Shown here: positions 1-8,862 of the stretch, in pieces | Numbering within the stretch: position 1 is the stretch's first letter | How the letters are laid out: every line of letters starts with the position of its first letter | Translations under genes and position numbers: made by a program | Notes under the pieces: model-generated | The model's database searches: none | What the model was told of the DNA's origin: nothing | Seen by the model: only the letters and a program-made list of their open reading frames with translations | Assembly: GCA_965247585.1 (NCBI GenBank) | Contig: CBDFHC010000005.1 | Span: 620,001-684,000, forward strand | Length of the DNA: 64,000 nt | Source of the DNA: CBDFHC01 sp965247585 | GTDB lineage: Bacteria; Chloroflexota; Dehalococcoidia; Lucifugimonadales; GCA-2712585 | Direction: 5' to 3'

Positions 1-2
1 GG

Positions 3-263
3 TCCAACCCCACTTATACCGTGATGGGTTGGCGCCTGCCCTGCTACCCCCTGGCCGACGAGCACGTGGACAAATTGAGCCGGGTTATGGACAAGAAGGT
101 GTGGGACCGATACGGCGTGGGCAAAGACCCCCGCTGCGCCAACTGCATGATGCACTGCGGTTTTGAGTCCGCCACCATCTTCGGCGCCATAACTAGTCCC
201 AGGGACTGGTTCACCATGATCAAGTCCGGCGCCATAAGCAAAAGCGGAATTACCGCAAGCTAG
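3..263 (+). CDS. hpnH: HpnH, radical SAM adenosyl-hopene synthase (C-terminal fragment)
   Basis: Only the last 86 codons are present; the gene enters from the left edge. HpnH is a radical SAM enzyme that joins a 5'-deoxyadenosyl group to diploptene, the first step toward C35 extended hopanoids. The visible part has the family's C-terminal cysteine cluster, RCANCMMHCGFE, which binds an auxiliary site in the SPASM-like tail, followed by a tail ending in GITAS. Its identity is supported strongly by the neighbours, since hpnG-like, hpnA, shc, hpnC, hpnD and hpnE follow on the same strand. The next gene starts 8 bp after the TAG stop, so they are almost certainly co-transcribed. Confidence 0.85.
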   Translation, partial: SNPTYTVMGWRLPCYPLADEHVDKLSRVMDKKVWDRYGVGKDPRCANCMMHCGFESATIFGAITSPRDWFTMIKSGAISKSGITAS

Positions 264-271
264 GAAAAGGA

Positions 272-988
272 TTGATCGCCATAGTTGCCGCCATAAGAGA
301 AGAAGTGACCGGCCTGAAGGGGCTGCACCGCCAGTCCGGCGGTCAGGCCCAGGTGGTGGTCTCCGGCGCCGGCAAGGAGCGGGCGCTGGCCGCCACCCGG
401 GAGCTGCTCCAGCAGCAGCCGCGCCCCTCCGCCGTGGTCTCCACCGGCTTCTGCGCCGGGCTCCTTGACGAGCTCCACACCGGTGACCTGGTCCTGCCTA
501 GGACGCTGTATCTGGCCGGCGCCGGCGAATCGCTGTCCGCCGACCGGCGTCTCTCCCAGCTCGCCGAGGACTGTATCCACGAAAACGTGATGCCCTACGT
601 GCGCCGCGATTCGGTCACCGTGCCAAAGCTGCTTTTGACGGTGGATGAGAAGCTGGAGGCCGGACGCACCTACAACGCCCAGGCCGCCAGCCTGGAGGAC
701 TACTGGGTCTGCTGGGCCGCCTCCAACGCCGGCGTCCCCTGGGTCTCCACTCGCGCCGTGCTGGACACCTCCCTCCACTCTATTTCACCGGGCATTGAAC
801 GCTTGATGTGGCTGCGGCAGGAGAAGGGCCAGTTGAGAGGTGTCCTTCACGCCATTGGTAGACCATTGGACTACCCCGCTCTCATACTGCTGGCTCGCAG
901 GGCACGGCACGCCGCCAACCGGCTGGGCCTGTTCCTCCGGGCCTTCGTGGACAAAGCGCTCAAAGGAGGGATTGCCGCTCAAGGCTGA
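272..988 (+). CDS. hpnG: HpnG-like adenosylhopane nucleosidase (phosphorylase superfamily)
   Basis: A 238-residue protein of the nucleoside phosphorylase superfamily. In hopanoid clusters this family member (HpnG) removes adenine from adenosylhopane to give ribosylhopane. The N-terminus IAIVAAIREEV, the glycine-rich STGFCAGL loop near residue 58 and the segment SLEDYWVCWAASNAGVP near residue 140 match the fold and its substrate-binding Glu/Asp region. The start is TTG, 8 bp after hpnH, preceded by AGGAAAAGG. Position between hpnH and hpnA supports the function; sequence alone would only say nucleosidase or phosphorylase. Confidence 0.75.
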   Translation: MIAIVAAIREEVTGLKGLHRQSGGQAQVVVSGAGKERALAATRELLQQQPRPSAVVSTGFCAGLLDELHTGDLVLPRTLYLAGAGESLSADRRLSQLAEDCIHENVMPYVRRDSVTVPKLLLTVDEKLEAGRTYNAQAASLEDYWVCWAASNAGVPWVSTRAVLDTSLHSISPGIERLMWLRQEKGQLRGVLHAIGRPLDYPALILLARRARHAANRLGLFLRAFVDKALKGGIAAQG

Positions 989-1000
989 ATCGAAATTCCG

Positions 1001-1984
1001 TTGAAAGTTTTGGTTACGGGGGCAACCGGATTCATTGGCGGCAACCTGGTGCGAGCCCTCGGCGCTGGCGGATACCAGGTCCGCGCTCTGGTTAGACCCC
1101 AGAGCAGCACATTAACACTGGAGAATACAGGGGTGGAGCAGGTCCTGGGGGACCTGACCGACAGGGCCTCGCTGGCCCGCGCCCTGGCCGGCTGTGACGC
1201 CCTGTTCCACTGCGCCGCGCTCTACAGCTTCTGGAGCCCTCGGCCCCAGGACATGTACCGCGTCAACGTGGACGGCACCCGCCTGGTGCTGGAAGAGGCG
1301 CTGAAGGCCGGCGTTAAGCGGGCCGTTTACACCAGCACCGTCTCCACCATTGGCATCCCCAAGCGCGGCCTCGGCGTAGAGGAGATGGAAACCTCGCCCC
1401 GGCGCCTCATCGGCCACTACAAACGATCCAAGTTTCTGGCGGAAAAGGAAGCGCTACAGATGAACGGAAAGGGGCTTCCCGTGGTGGTGGTGAACCCCAC
1501 CGCCCCCGTAGGCCCTTGGGATGTCAGGCCCACCCCCACCGGAGGCATAATTCTGGACTTTCTCCAAAGAAAATTTCCGGCCTACATCAACACAGGGATG
1601 AACCTGGTTGACGTGGAAGACGTGGCCCTGGGTCACGTCCTGGCCCTGGAGAAGGGAACGCCGGGAGAGCGGTACATCCTGGGCAACAGGAACATGACGT
1701 TAAAGGAGGTACTCAACAATCTGGAGGCGATTACAGGCGCCGAAGGCCCGCGGCTCAAGCTGCCGCTGGACCTGGTGGTGGCCCTGGGCTACCTCGACTG
1801 GCTTGTGGAAGGCAAGCTGTTGCGGAGGCGGCCCGCAATTCCGCTGGAAGGCGTCAGGGTCGCCCGGAAGCCCATGTATGTGAGCAGCCAGAAGGCTATC
1901 ACGGAGCTGGGGTTCCCCCAGAGCCCCGTGGACGGTGCGCTGGAAAAGGCAGTGACCTGGTTCAAGGCACACCGCCAAGCCTAG
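1001..1984 (+). CDS. hpnA: HpnA, hopanoid-associated NAD-dependent sugar epimerase
   Basis: A 327-residue extended short-chain dehydrogenase. The N-terminal Rossmann motif is GATGFIGG (residues 7-14), and the catalytic pair lies in the Y and K of GHYKRSKFLAE near residue 140. Proteins of this type are named HpnA when they sit in hopanoid clusters, where they are thought to act on the hopanoid side chain or its sugar; the exact reaction is not settled. It starts at TTG, 12 bp after the hpnG-like gene, and is followed after 39 bp by shc. A dihydroflavonol-4-reductase-like annotation would describe the same fold. Confidence 0.8.
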   Translation: MKVLVTGATGFIGGNLVRALGAGGYQVRALVRPQSSTLTLENTGVEQVLGDLTDRASLARALAGCDALFHCAALYSFWSPRPQDMYRVNVDGTRLVLEEALKAGVKRAVYTSTVSTIGIPKRGLGVEEMETSPRRLIGHYKRSKFLAEKEALQMNGKGLPVVVVNPTAPVGPWDVRPTPTGGIILDFLQRKFPAYINTGMNLVDVEDVALGHVLALEKGTPGERYILGNRNMTLKEVLNNLEAITGAEGPRLKLPLDLVVALGYLDWLVEGKLLRRRPAIPLEGVRVARKPMYVSSQKAITELGFPQSPVDGALEKAVTWFKAHRQA

Positions 1985-2023
1985 GACCCGCCAAGACACA
2001 GATATCAAGAGATATAAGAGGAA

Positions 2024-4027
2024 ATGACTAAGGTAGCAGATAGAGTAGAGCAAGAGCTGAGAGCCAAAGTGGGGCGGACCGTCCGCCGCTCTCAGCGCTA
2101 CATGCTCAAAATTCAGCATCAGGAGGGCTTCTGGTGGGGGGAGTTAGAGTCCAACCCCACCATGGAGGCCGAGTACCTCATGCTCAGCTACCTGCTGGAG
2201 CGGGAGGACCCGGACCGCTGGCGAAAGATAGCCAACCACATCCTGGGCCGCCAGCAGAAGGACGGCTCCTGGGCCCAGTATTTCCAGGCGCCCGGAAACC
2301 TCAGCACCTCGGTGGAGTGCTACTTCGCCCTCAAGCTGGCCGGCATCTCAGCCGGCTCCCCGGAGATGCAACGCGCCCACCGCTTCATCCTCTCCCGGGG
2401 AGGCGTGCCTAAGACCCGCGTCTTCACCAAGATATGGCTCGCCATGCTGGGCCAGTTCGAATGGTCCGGCCTGCCCGTGGTCCCGCCCGAGATAATGCTC
2501 CTGCCGGACTGGTTCCCCTTCAACATCTACCAGTTCTCTAGCTGGGCACGGGCCACCATTGTTCCCATGAGCGTTATCCTGGCGGACCGGCCCACCCGCC
2601 CCGCACCGGACTGGGCCACCATTGATGAACTCTACCCGGACTCCAACCGCCACACCGGCAACGGTACGTCCCGACCCAAACCCCTCCCCAACCTGCGCAC
2701 CCTCCTCTACGGCGCGGACCGGCTGCTGCGCCTGTACCAGCACTCGCCCATCAAGCCCGGACGGGAGTACTCCCGGAAGCTGGCCGGGGAGTGGATCCTG
2801 GCCCACCAGGAGGCGGACGGTTCCTGGGGCGGCATTCAGCCCCCCTGGGTCTACTCGCTCATCGCGTTGAAACACCTCGGCTTCTCCCAGGACCATCCCT
2901 CCATGAAAATCGGCTGGCAGGGATTTGAGTCCTTCGCCATCGAAGAGGATGACACCTGGCGGGTCCAGGCCTGCATATCCCCGGTATGGGACACCTGCCT
3001 GGCCCAGGTCGCCATGCTGGAGTCCGGCATAGACGCCGGTCACCCCACCATGGAGCGCAGCACCCGCTGGCTGCTGGACAAGCAGATCCTCCGGGGCGGC
3101 GACTGGCAGGCGAAGGCCCCCCGAACCCCGCCCGGGGGTTGGGCCTTCGAGTTCGCCAACGATAATTACCCGGACATTGACGACGTGGCCGAGGTGGTTA
3201 TGGCTCTGCGGCTGGCCCGCCTGCCCGAGGACGAGGAGCCGCGCCGACAGGAAGCCATCCAGCGAGCCGTCACCTGGCTGCTGGACCTCCAGAGCAAGAA
3301 CGGCGGTTGGGCCGCCTTCGACAAGGACAACAACCGCACCTATATGAGTAAGATACCCTTCTCGGATTTCGGGGAGACCCTGGACCCGCCCAGCGTGGAC
3401 GTTACCGCCCACGTTGTGGAGGCCCTGGGAAAGCTGGGCTACGACCGTAGCCATCAGCCGGTGGACAGGGCCTACCGCTACATCCGGGCGGAACAGGAAG
3501 ACGACGGCTCCTGGTTTGGCCGGTGGGGCGTCAACTACATCTACGGCATCGGCGCCGTGCTCCCCGCTCTTGAGGCCATCGGCGAGGATATGTCCCAACC
3601 TTACATCCGCCGCGCGGTGGACTGGCTGCTGGCCCACCAGAACGCAGACGGCGGGTGGGGTGAGAGTTGCGGCTCCTACGTTGACCCCTCCCTCAGGGGC
3701 CGGGGCGCCAGCACGCCGTCCCAGACCGCCTGGGCGCTGCTGGCGCTAATCTCCGCCGGAGATTCCAACAGCGAATCCGCGGCGCGGGGCTTCCGGCTCC
3801 TCTGTGATACGCAGCAGGACGACGGCTCCTGGGATGAGCCTTACTACACCGGCACCGGCTTCCCAGGCTACGGCCTGGGCCAACGCGTCAAGAAACTCCC
3901 AGGCCCGGGCCAACCGGGTTACCAGGGTCTGGACATGGAAGGCGCCTTTATGATCAATTACCACCTTTACCGGAACTACTGGCCCCTCACGGCACTGGGC
4001 CGCTTCCAAAAGACTATTGCAGAGTAG
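2024..4027 (+). CDS. shc: Squalene-hopene cyclase
   Basis: At 667 residues this is a typical squalene-hopene cyclase, a monotopic membrane enzyme that cyclises squalene to hopene or hopanol. The acid motif DxDD is present as DIDD near residue 386 (in NYPDIDDVAE). Several QW-type repeats are visible: GSWAQYF, GSWGG, GGWAAFDKDNN, GSWFGRWGVNYIYG, GGWGESCGSY and GSWDEPYYTGTGFPG near the C-terminus. ATG start with a purine-rich AGAGGAAATG upstream. It sits centrally in the hopanoid operon, with the squalene-making genes hpnC, hpnD and hpnE just downstream. Confidence 0.97.
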   Translation: MTKVADRVEQELRAKVGRTVRRSQRYMLKIQHQEGFWWGELESNPTMEAEYLMLSYLLEREDPDRWRKIANHILGRQQKDGSWAQYFQAPGNLSTSVECYFALKLAGISAGSPEMQRAHRFILSRGGVPKTRVFTKIWLAMLGQFEWSGLPVVPPEIMLLPDWFPFNIYQFSSWARATIVPMSVILADRPTRPAPDWATIDELYPDSNRHTGNGTSRPKPLPNLRTLLYGADRLLRLYQHSPIKPGREYSRKLAGEWILAHQEADGSWGGIQPPWVYSLIALKHLGFSQDHPSMKIGWQGFESFAIEEDDTWRVQACISPVWDTCLAQVAMLESGIDAGHPTMERSTRWLLDKQILRGGDWQAKAPRTPPGGWAFEFANDNYPDIDDVAEVVMALRLARLPEDEEPRRQEAIQRAVTWLLDLQSKNGGWAAFDKDNNRTYMSKIPFSDFGETLDPPSVDVTAHVVEALGKLGYDRSHQPVDRAYRYIRAEQEDDGSWFGRWGVNYIYGIGAVLPALEAIGEDMSQPYIRRAVDWLLAHQNADGGWGESCGSYVDPSLRGRGASTPSQTAWALLALISAGDSNSESAARGFRLLCDTQQDDGSWDEPYYTGTGFPGYGLGQRVKKLPGPGQPGYQGLDMEGAFMINYHLYRNYWPLTALGRFQKTIAE

Positions 4028-4033
4028 GGTGAT

Positions 4034-4540
4034 ATGAGGAAGCTCGAGACATTTAACGCCAACGGAATTCACAAGCTATTGGACGCCGAGGCGAAGATGA
4101 GGCTCCAGGTTTTTTGCCTTAGACTGGAGACCCAGTCCGCGCCCGAATTCATAGACTTGACGGAGCACGTCAGAAGCTGCGTCGAACAGTCTGGCATCCT
4201 TAACGGGTCGGTCACCGTCTTTTCCAAGCACACCACCGCGGCCATCAAGATCAACGAGAACGAGCCGCTGCTCCTTAAGGACATGGAAAAGTTCCTCGAG
4301 GGCATTGCCCCTCGCAACGGCGACTACCAGCACAACGACTTTACGATCCGAACGGTCAATATGAACGAGGACGAGTGCCCCAACGGTCACGCCCACTGCC
4401 AACAGCTCCTCCTCAGCACTAGCGAGACCATTCCGGTGATTGACGGTAAGGTGCAGATTGGCCAGTGGCAAAGCCTGTTCCTCATTGAGCTTGACCGCCC
4501 CAGGCCCCGGGAGGTGCTCGTCCAGATAATGGGAGGCTGA
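4034..4540 (+). CDS. YjbQ/UPF0047 family protein
   Basis: A 168-residue protein of the YjbQ (UPF0047) family. The signature is visible: VFSKHTTAAIKINENEP near residue 61, the NGHAHCQQLLL stretch with paired histidines near residue 115, and the C-terminal LIELDRPRPREVLVQIMG. Members have a trimeric fold and weak thiamin phosphate synthase activity has been reported for some; the true role is unclear. It begins 6 bp after shc. A second in-frame ATG at 4097 would give 147 residues, closer to the usual family length, so the true start may be there. Its place between shc and hpnC is unusual. Confidence 0.85.
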   Translation: MRKLETFNANGIHKLLDAEAKMRLQVFCLRLETQSAPEFIDLTEHVRSCVEQSGILNGSVTVFSKHTTAAIKINENEPLLLKDMEKFLEGIAPRNGDYQHNDFTIRTVNMNEDECPNGHAHCQQLLLSTSETIPVIDGKVQIGQWQSLFLIELDRPRPREVLVQIMGG

Positions 4541-4544
4541 CCCC

Positions 4545-5438
4545 TTGACGTCCCTCCTCGCCTCCGACAGCAAGGTCTGGGGCCGCGTGGAGGCCCAGGA
4601 TTTCTGTCGCCGCCTGGCACAATCCCACTATGAAAACTTCACCGTAGGCTCTCGGCTGCTGCCCAGGGATAAGCGCCAGCACGTTTACAACCTCTACGCC
4701 TACTCACGCACCGTGGACGACCTGGGCGACGAGGCCGAAGGCGACCGCGCCGACCTGCTGGACCTCTGGCAGCAGGACCTGGAGCGCTGCTACACCGCCA
4801 CCCCACGCCACCCCGTCATGGTAGCCCTCCAGGAGACCATCCACGCCTTCAACATTCCCAGGACCCCGTTCCAGAAGCTGATCGCCGCCAACCAGATGGA
4901 CCAGGAGACCAAGCGCTACCCCACCCTTCGGGAGCTTGTTCACTACTGCGATCACTCCGCCAACCCCTGCGGCCGCCTCTTCCTCTACGTCTTCGGCTAC
5001 CGGGACGAGGAGCTGCACCGGCTGGCGGACCAGACCTGCACCGCCCTTCAGCTAACCAACTTTTGGCAGGACGTCACCCGGGACTACGCCATGGGCCGCA
5101 TATACATCCCGCTGGAGCACATGGCCCTCCACGGCTACACCGAAACGGAGCTGGGCCGCCGGGAGTTCAACCAGCAGTTCCGGGGTCTCATGGCTTTTGA
5201 GGTGGACCTAACCCGCCAGATGTTCCGCACCGGCCTGAACCTGCTGGACCGCGTTAGCGGGCCTGCCAGGAGCGACATCGCCCTGTTCAGCCGCGGCGGC
5301 CTCGCCGTGCTGGACGCCATTGAAAAGCAGGACTATGACGTTCTCGGCCAGCGGCCCCACCTCTCCAAGTTTCAGAAAGGGAGGCTTTTCCTCTCTACCT
5401 GGATTAACATGAAGATGGGGCGCGGAATCCGAGTTTAA
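4545..5438 (+). CDS. hpnC: HpnC, squalene synthase-type prenyltransferase
   Basis: A 297-residue trans-isoprenyl diphosphate synthase of the squalene/phytoene synthase family. The two Asp-rich regions are present: DDLGDE near residue 60 and FWQDVTRDYAMGRIYIP near residue 175. In the HpnCDE route HpnC converts presqualene diphosphate to hydroxysqualene. Starts at TTG 4 bp after the YjbQ-type gene. It is adjacent to its paralogue hpnD but separated from it by a 228-bp spacer that holds a dispersed repeat. Confidence 0.9.
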   Translation: MTSLLASDSKVWGRVEAQDFCRRLAQSHYENFTVGSRLLPRDKRQHVYNLYAYSRTVDDLGDEAEGDRADLLDLWQQDLERCYTATPRHPVMVALQETIHAFNIPRTPFQKLIAANQMDQETKRYPTLRELVHYCDHSANPCGRLFLYVFGYRDEELHRLADQTCTALQLTNFWQDVTRDYAMGRIYIPLEHMALHGYTETELGRREFNQQFRGLMAFEVDLTRQMFRTGLNLLDRVSGPARSDIALFSRGGLAVLDAIEKQDYDVLGQRPHLSKFQKGRLFLSTWINMKMGRGIRV

Positions 5439-5666
5439 CTGGGCTTGCTTCTCTAAAATGCGCCCACCTCAACTTCTAGGACGCCGGAAAGGGGGAGTCC
5501 AGAGGGGGATACCCCCTCTGGCGGGAGTCTGAGGGTGCCCCTCAGAAACTATTTTCAATCACCGTCCGGGGTGGGCGGGTGGGCACCACCAAACTTCGAT
5601 TTTCATCCATGACGGTGCCCCGATACGATACGGACACACCCAGTTCCCCGGTGAAAGGAGCCCGCC
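5439..5666. repeat. Intergenic spacer with dispersed hairpin repeat, copy 1
   Basis: The spacer between hpnC and hpnD contains a repeat also found at several other intergenic sites. Its core at 5529-5545 is CTGAGGG-TGC-CCCTCAG, a perfect 7-bp stem. Around it lie GGGGGAGTCC, CTCTGGCGGGAGT and, downstream, GGTGGGCGGGTGGGCACCACC followed by a GATTTTCA-type tail (about 5491-5608). A second local stem, AGAGGGGG/CCCCCTCT, lies just upstream at about 5501-5519. There is no long T run, so this is not a classic intrinsic terminator on either strand. Confidence 0.75.
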
Positions 5667-6536
5667 TTGCTCCAGGTAAATGAGGCATACGAAGAGTGCC
5701 GGCTCATTACCAAGCGTGAAGCTAAGAACTTCTTCTACGCCTTCATCACCTTGCCTCCTCACAAACGAAGGGCCATCTACGCCGCCTACGCCTTCTGCCG
5801 CCACTGTGACGACGCCGTGGACCAGGAGATGGCCCCCGAAAAGAAGCCCGAAATCCTCCGACAGCTTCGCGGGAACCTGGACGCCGCCTACGGTGGGTCC
5901 CCGGACGGCCCGGTGTTCACCGCCCTGGCCCACGCCGCCGAAACCTACGACATCCCGGCGCAATATTTCCACGATGTTATCAACGGCGTCGAGATGGACC
6001 TTACGAAAAACCGATATCAGACCTTTGAAGAGCTGAAGCTCTACTGCTACCGCGTCGCCTCCGTGGTGGGGCTCATCTGCATTCAGATCTTCGGCTACCG
6101 TGACCCCGTGGCCCGGCAGTACGCCGTGGACCTGGGTCTGGCCATGCAGCTCACCAACATCCTGCGGGACGTACAGGAGGACCTGGAGCGCGGCCGTATC
6201 TACCTGCCCCGGGAGGACTTAGACCGCTTCGGCTACACCGAGGAGGAGCTTGGACGCGCCGTCACCAACGATGCCCTGCGCGGCTTGATGACCTTCCAGG
6301 CGCAGCGGGCCAGGGAGTACTTTCGCCAGGGTGGCAAGCTGATGCCCTACCTCTCGCCCCGCTCCCGGGCCTGCCCCGCGGTGCTGGCCCAGCTATACAG
6401 CCACATCCTGGACCGCATAGAAGCCAACGGCTTCAACGTCTTCGATGGTAGAATTAGCCTCAGCGGCAGGGAAAAGCTGCTGGTTACCGCCACAACATGG
6501 CTCAAGAGCTTTCTTCCCCAACCAGTCCCCACGTAG
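5667..6536 (+). CDS. hpnD: HpnD, presqualene diphosphate synthase
   Basis: A 289-residue squalene/phytoene synthase family enzyme that condenses two farnesyl diphosphates to presqualene diphosphate. The first Asp-rich motif is CRHCDDAVDQE near residue 48 and the second is LTNILRDVQEDLERGRIYLP near residue 165. It starts at TTG with a good ribosome site, AAAGGAG at 5654-5660, 6 bp upstream. The 3' end overlaps the next gene by about 40 bp, so hpnD and hpnE are translationally linked. Confidence 0.92.
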   Translation: MLQVNEAYEECRLITKREAKNFFYAFITLPPHKRRAIYAAYAFCRHCDDAVDQEMAPEKKPEILRQLRGNLDAAYGGSPDGPVFTALAHAAETYDIPAQYFHDVINGVEMDLTKNRYQTFEELKLYCYRVASVVGLICIQIFGYRDPVARQYAVDLGLAMQLTNILRDVQEDLERGRIYLPREDLDRFGYTEEELGRAVTNDALRGLMTFQAQRAREYFRQGGKLMPYLSPRSRACPAVLAQLYSHILDRIEANGFNVFDGRISLSGREKLLVTATTWLKSFLPQPVPT

Positions 6537-7867
6537 TTGTCCTCGGCGGCGGCATCTCCGGCATGGCCGCCGCCTGCCGCCTGCTGGACTCCGGACGCCG
6601 GGTGTCCCTGGTGGAGAAACGCCCCTACCTGGGTGGCAGGGCCTTCTCCTTCGTGGACCGGGAGACCGGCCAGGAGGTGGACAACGGGCAGCACGTTTTC
6701 CTCGGCTGCTGCACCTACTACATAGAATTCCTGAAAAAGCTGGGCACCTTGGACCAGACCTACCTTCAGCCCAAGCTGGAAGTCAAGGTGATGGACCCCC
6801 GCGGCAAGACCGGGAAGCTCAGCGCCTCGTTTCTCCCTAATCCGTTGCACTCGTTACCCTCCTTCCTGGCCTACCGGCACCTTGGCGCCTGGGAGAAGCT
6901 GATGGGCGTGGTGGCGTTGCTGCGAATCAAGTACTCGGACCGGACCCGCGCCGACTTCGAGCGCCAGTCCTTTTACGACTGGTTGAAGCGCAATCGTCAG
7001 TCCGACCGCGCCGTCGATAACTTTTGGAACCTGATCATCAAGCCCTGCGCCAACGACGACGTGCGCAGCGTCAGCGCCTCCATGGGGATGATGATCATCC
7101 AGGAAGGGCTGCTAAGGACCAAGGGCGGTGGCCGCGTCGGATACGCCAGAGTTGGGCTCTCCAAGCTGATGGGCCAGGCGGCGGAGCGATATATTGAAGA
7201 GCGGGGCGGGCGCCTGGTGCTGGGCCGGTCCGCCACGGCCATACTTGTGCAGGACGGCGCAGCCACCGGGGTCCGGCTGGACAACGGCGAATCGCTGTCC
7301 GGCGACGCGCTCATCAGCGCACTGCCCGCCGACGCCCTGCTGCCGCTGCTGCCGGACGAGGCCCAGGCTCTCCCTTACTTCGCCGCCGTGGGTCAGCTCA
7401 CCACGGCGCCAATCGTCAACGTCCACCTCTGGTACGACCGCCCCGTGATGAAAGACCACTTCGCCGCCTTCGTAGACTCTCCCCTCCAGTGGGTCTTCAA
7501 CCGCGGCAGCATCCTGGGAAGCAACGGCGCAGAGGGGCGTCACATCAGCATCTCCCTCAGCGGGGCCTTCGAATACATTAACCAGCCCAAGGAGCAGGTG
7601 CAGGATATGATGGTGCAGGCCATGGCCAGGGCCTTCCCGGCCGCGGCGGAGGCCCGGCTGGAGCGGGCGCTGGTGGTAAAACAGGACAAGGCCACCTTCC
7701 GCTGCCTCCCCGGCACCGAGGCCCTTCGGCCCCAGGCGGTTACGCCGGTCAAAGGTCTCTACCTGGCCGGCGAGTGGACCGATACCGGCTGGCCCTCCAC
7801 CATGGAGGGGGCCGTAAGGAGCGGCGTAGCGGCGGTGGACGCCGTGGCCGCGGGTGCGGGCCTTTGA
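6497..7867 (+). CDS. hpnE: HpnE, squalene-associated FAD-dependent desaturase
   Basis: A 456-residue flavin amine oxidase-type protein. The dinucleotide-binding motif VVVLGGGISGMAAACRLLDSG starts near residue 13, and the C-terminal FAD motif LYLAGEWTDTGWPSTMEGAV is near residue 425. HpnE reduces hydroxysqualene to squalene in the HpnCDE pathway. The ATG overlaps hpnD by 40 bp; a later start near the Val run at about 6533 is possible. The stop codon overlaps the start of the next gene (TTGA at 7864-7867). Confidence 0.92.
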   Translation: MAQELSSPTSPHVVVLGGGISGMAAACRLLDSGRRVSLVEKRPYLGGRAFSFVDRETGQEVDNGQHVFLGCCTYYIEFLKKLGTLDQTYLQPKLEVKVMDPRGKTGKLSASFLPNPLHSLPSFLAYRHLGAWEKLMGVVALLRIKYSDRTRADFERQSFYDWLKRNRQSDRAVDNFWNLIIKPCANDDVRSVSASMGMMIIQEGLLRTKGGGRVGYARVGLSKLMGQAAERYIEERGGRLVLGRSATAILVQDGAATGVRLDNGESLSGDALISALPADALLPLLPDEAQALPYFAAVGQLTTAPIVNVHLWYDRPVMKDHFAAFVDSPLQWVFNRGSILGSNGAEGRHISISLSGAFEYINQPKEQVQDMMVQAMARAFPAAAEARLERALVVKQDKATFRCLPGTEALRPQAVTPVKGLYLAGEWTDTGWPSTMEGAVRSGVAAVDAVAAGAGL

Positions 7868-8862
7868 AGGCGCTGGTCCTGGCGCCCTTCTCCACCGACG
7901 GCCTTTCCCAGCTCCGGCAACTGCTGGACGTTTCCTACGAGAGCTGGACCGATACCCGCAAGCTCTACGACCCCCAGGAGCTGGGCCGCCGCCTCACCGG
8001 CGAGTCCATTTCAGTCCTCCTGGTGGAAGCCGACTTCGTTTTTGAAGAGCTTTTTGAACTTGCCCCTGACCTGAAGCTCCTCGGCGTCTGCCGCGGCGAG
8101 CTGGACCACGTCGATTTGGACTCCGCCACAGAGCACGGCGTGCTGGTGGTCAACGCGCCGGGGCGCAACGCCCGCGCGGTAGCGGAGCTGACCCTGGGCT
8201 TCATCCTCTCCCTGGCCCGGCGAGTCCCCTACCTCCATGATTATGTGAAGTCTGGCCGCTGGCAGGACCCCGTTGAACCGTACCTGTCTTTTCAGGGCTC
8301 GGAGCTGGAGGGAAGCACCCTGGGGTTGGTCGGCCTGGGCCACGCCGGCCGGGCGGTAGTCCGGGTGGCCCGCGCCCTGGGCATGGAGGTGCTGGCCACC
8401 GACCCCTACGCCGGTGCCCTCGGCCAGCGCCTGGACGGCGCGCTGCTCACCGCCCTGGACCGGCTCTTGGAGCGCTCCCAATTCCTCTCCCTCCACGCCC
8501 CCCGGTCAGAGGAGACCGTGGGCCTCCTTGGCGAAAGCCAGCTTGGCTCCATGCCAACCGGCGCCTATCTGATTAACACCGCCTTCTACGAGATGGTGGA
8601 CGAGGCGGCGTTGGTGAAGCACCTCAAGTCCGGCCACCTCGCCGGTGCCGCCCTGGATGTGCACCCGGCCCACCCCCTGCCGCCAACCAGCCCCCTCCTT
8701 GCGCTGGACAACGTCATCCTGACCCCTCACATCGGCGGCGCAACCCACCAGACCGTGGAACACCACTCCGCCATGATGGTGGCGGCTGTCCGCCGCTACC
8801 TGGCCGGACAACGGCCCCATAATCTGGCCAATCCCCAGGCCTGGCTGCGCCGTGGCAGCTAG
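7864..8862 (+). CDS. D-2-hydroxyacid dehydrogenase-like protein with altered active site
   Basis: A 332-residue protein with the D-isomer 2-hydroxyacid dehydrogenase layout: N-terminal substrate domain, then the NAD motif GLVGLGHAG near residue 157. The catalytic His is kept in LTPHIGGAT, but the usual Arg of the NTARG motif is replaced (NTAFYEMVDEAAL) and the Glu of the usual VFexEP segment reads DVHPAHP. Activity as a normal dehydrogenase is therefore doubtful. The chosen TTG start gives the overlap TTGA with the hpnE stop; an upstream ATG would lie deep inside hpnE. Downstream is a sugar kinase, overlapping by 11 bp. Confidence 0.8.
   Translation: MKALVLAPFSTDGLSQLRQLLDVSYESWTDTRKLYDPQELGRRLTGESISVLLVEADFVFEELFELAPDLKLLGVCRGELDHVDLDSATEHGVLVVNAPGRNARAVAELTLGFILSLARRVPYLHDYVKSGRWQDPVEPYLSFQGSELEGSTLGLVGLGHAGRAVVRVARALGMEVLATDPYAGALGQRLDGALLTALDRLLERSQFLSLHAPRSEETVGLLGESQLGSMPTGAYLINTAFYEMVDEAALVKHLKSGHLAGAALDVHPAHPLPPTSPLLALDNVILTPHIGGATHQTVEHHSAMMVAAVRRYLAGQRPHNLANPQAWLRRGS

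Noticed and set aside
2348..3637. Long minus-strand open frame opposite shc
   Set aside because: It is a composition shadow of a strongly supported gene and has no recognisable motif.
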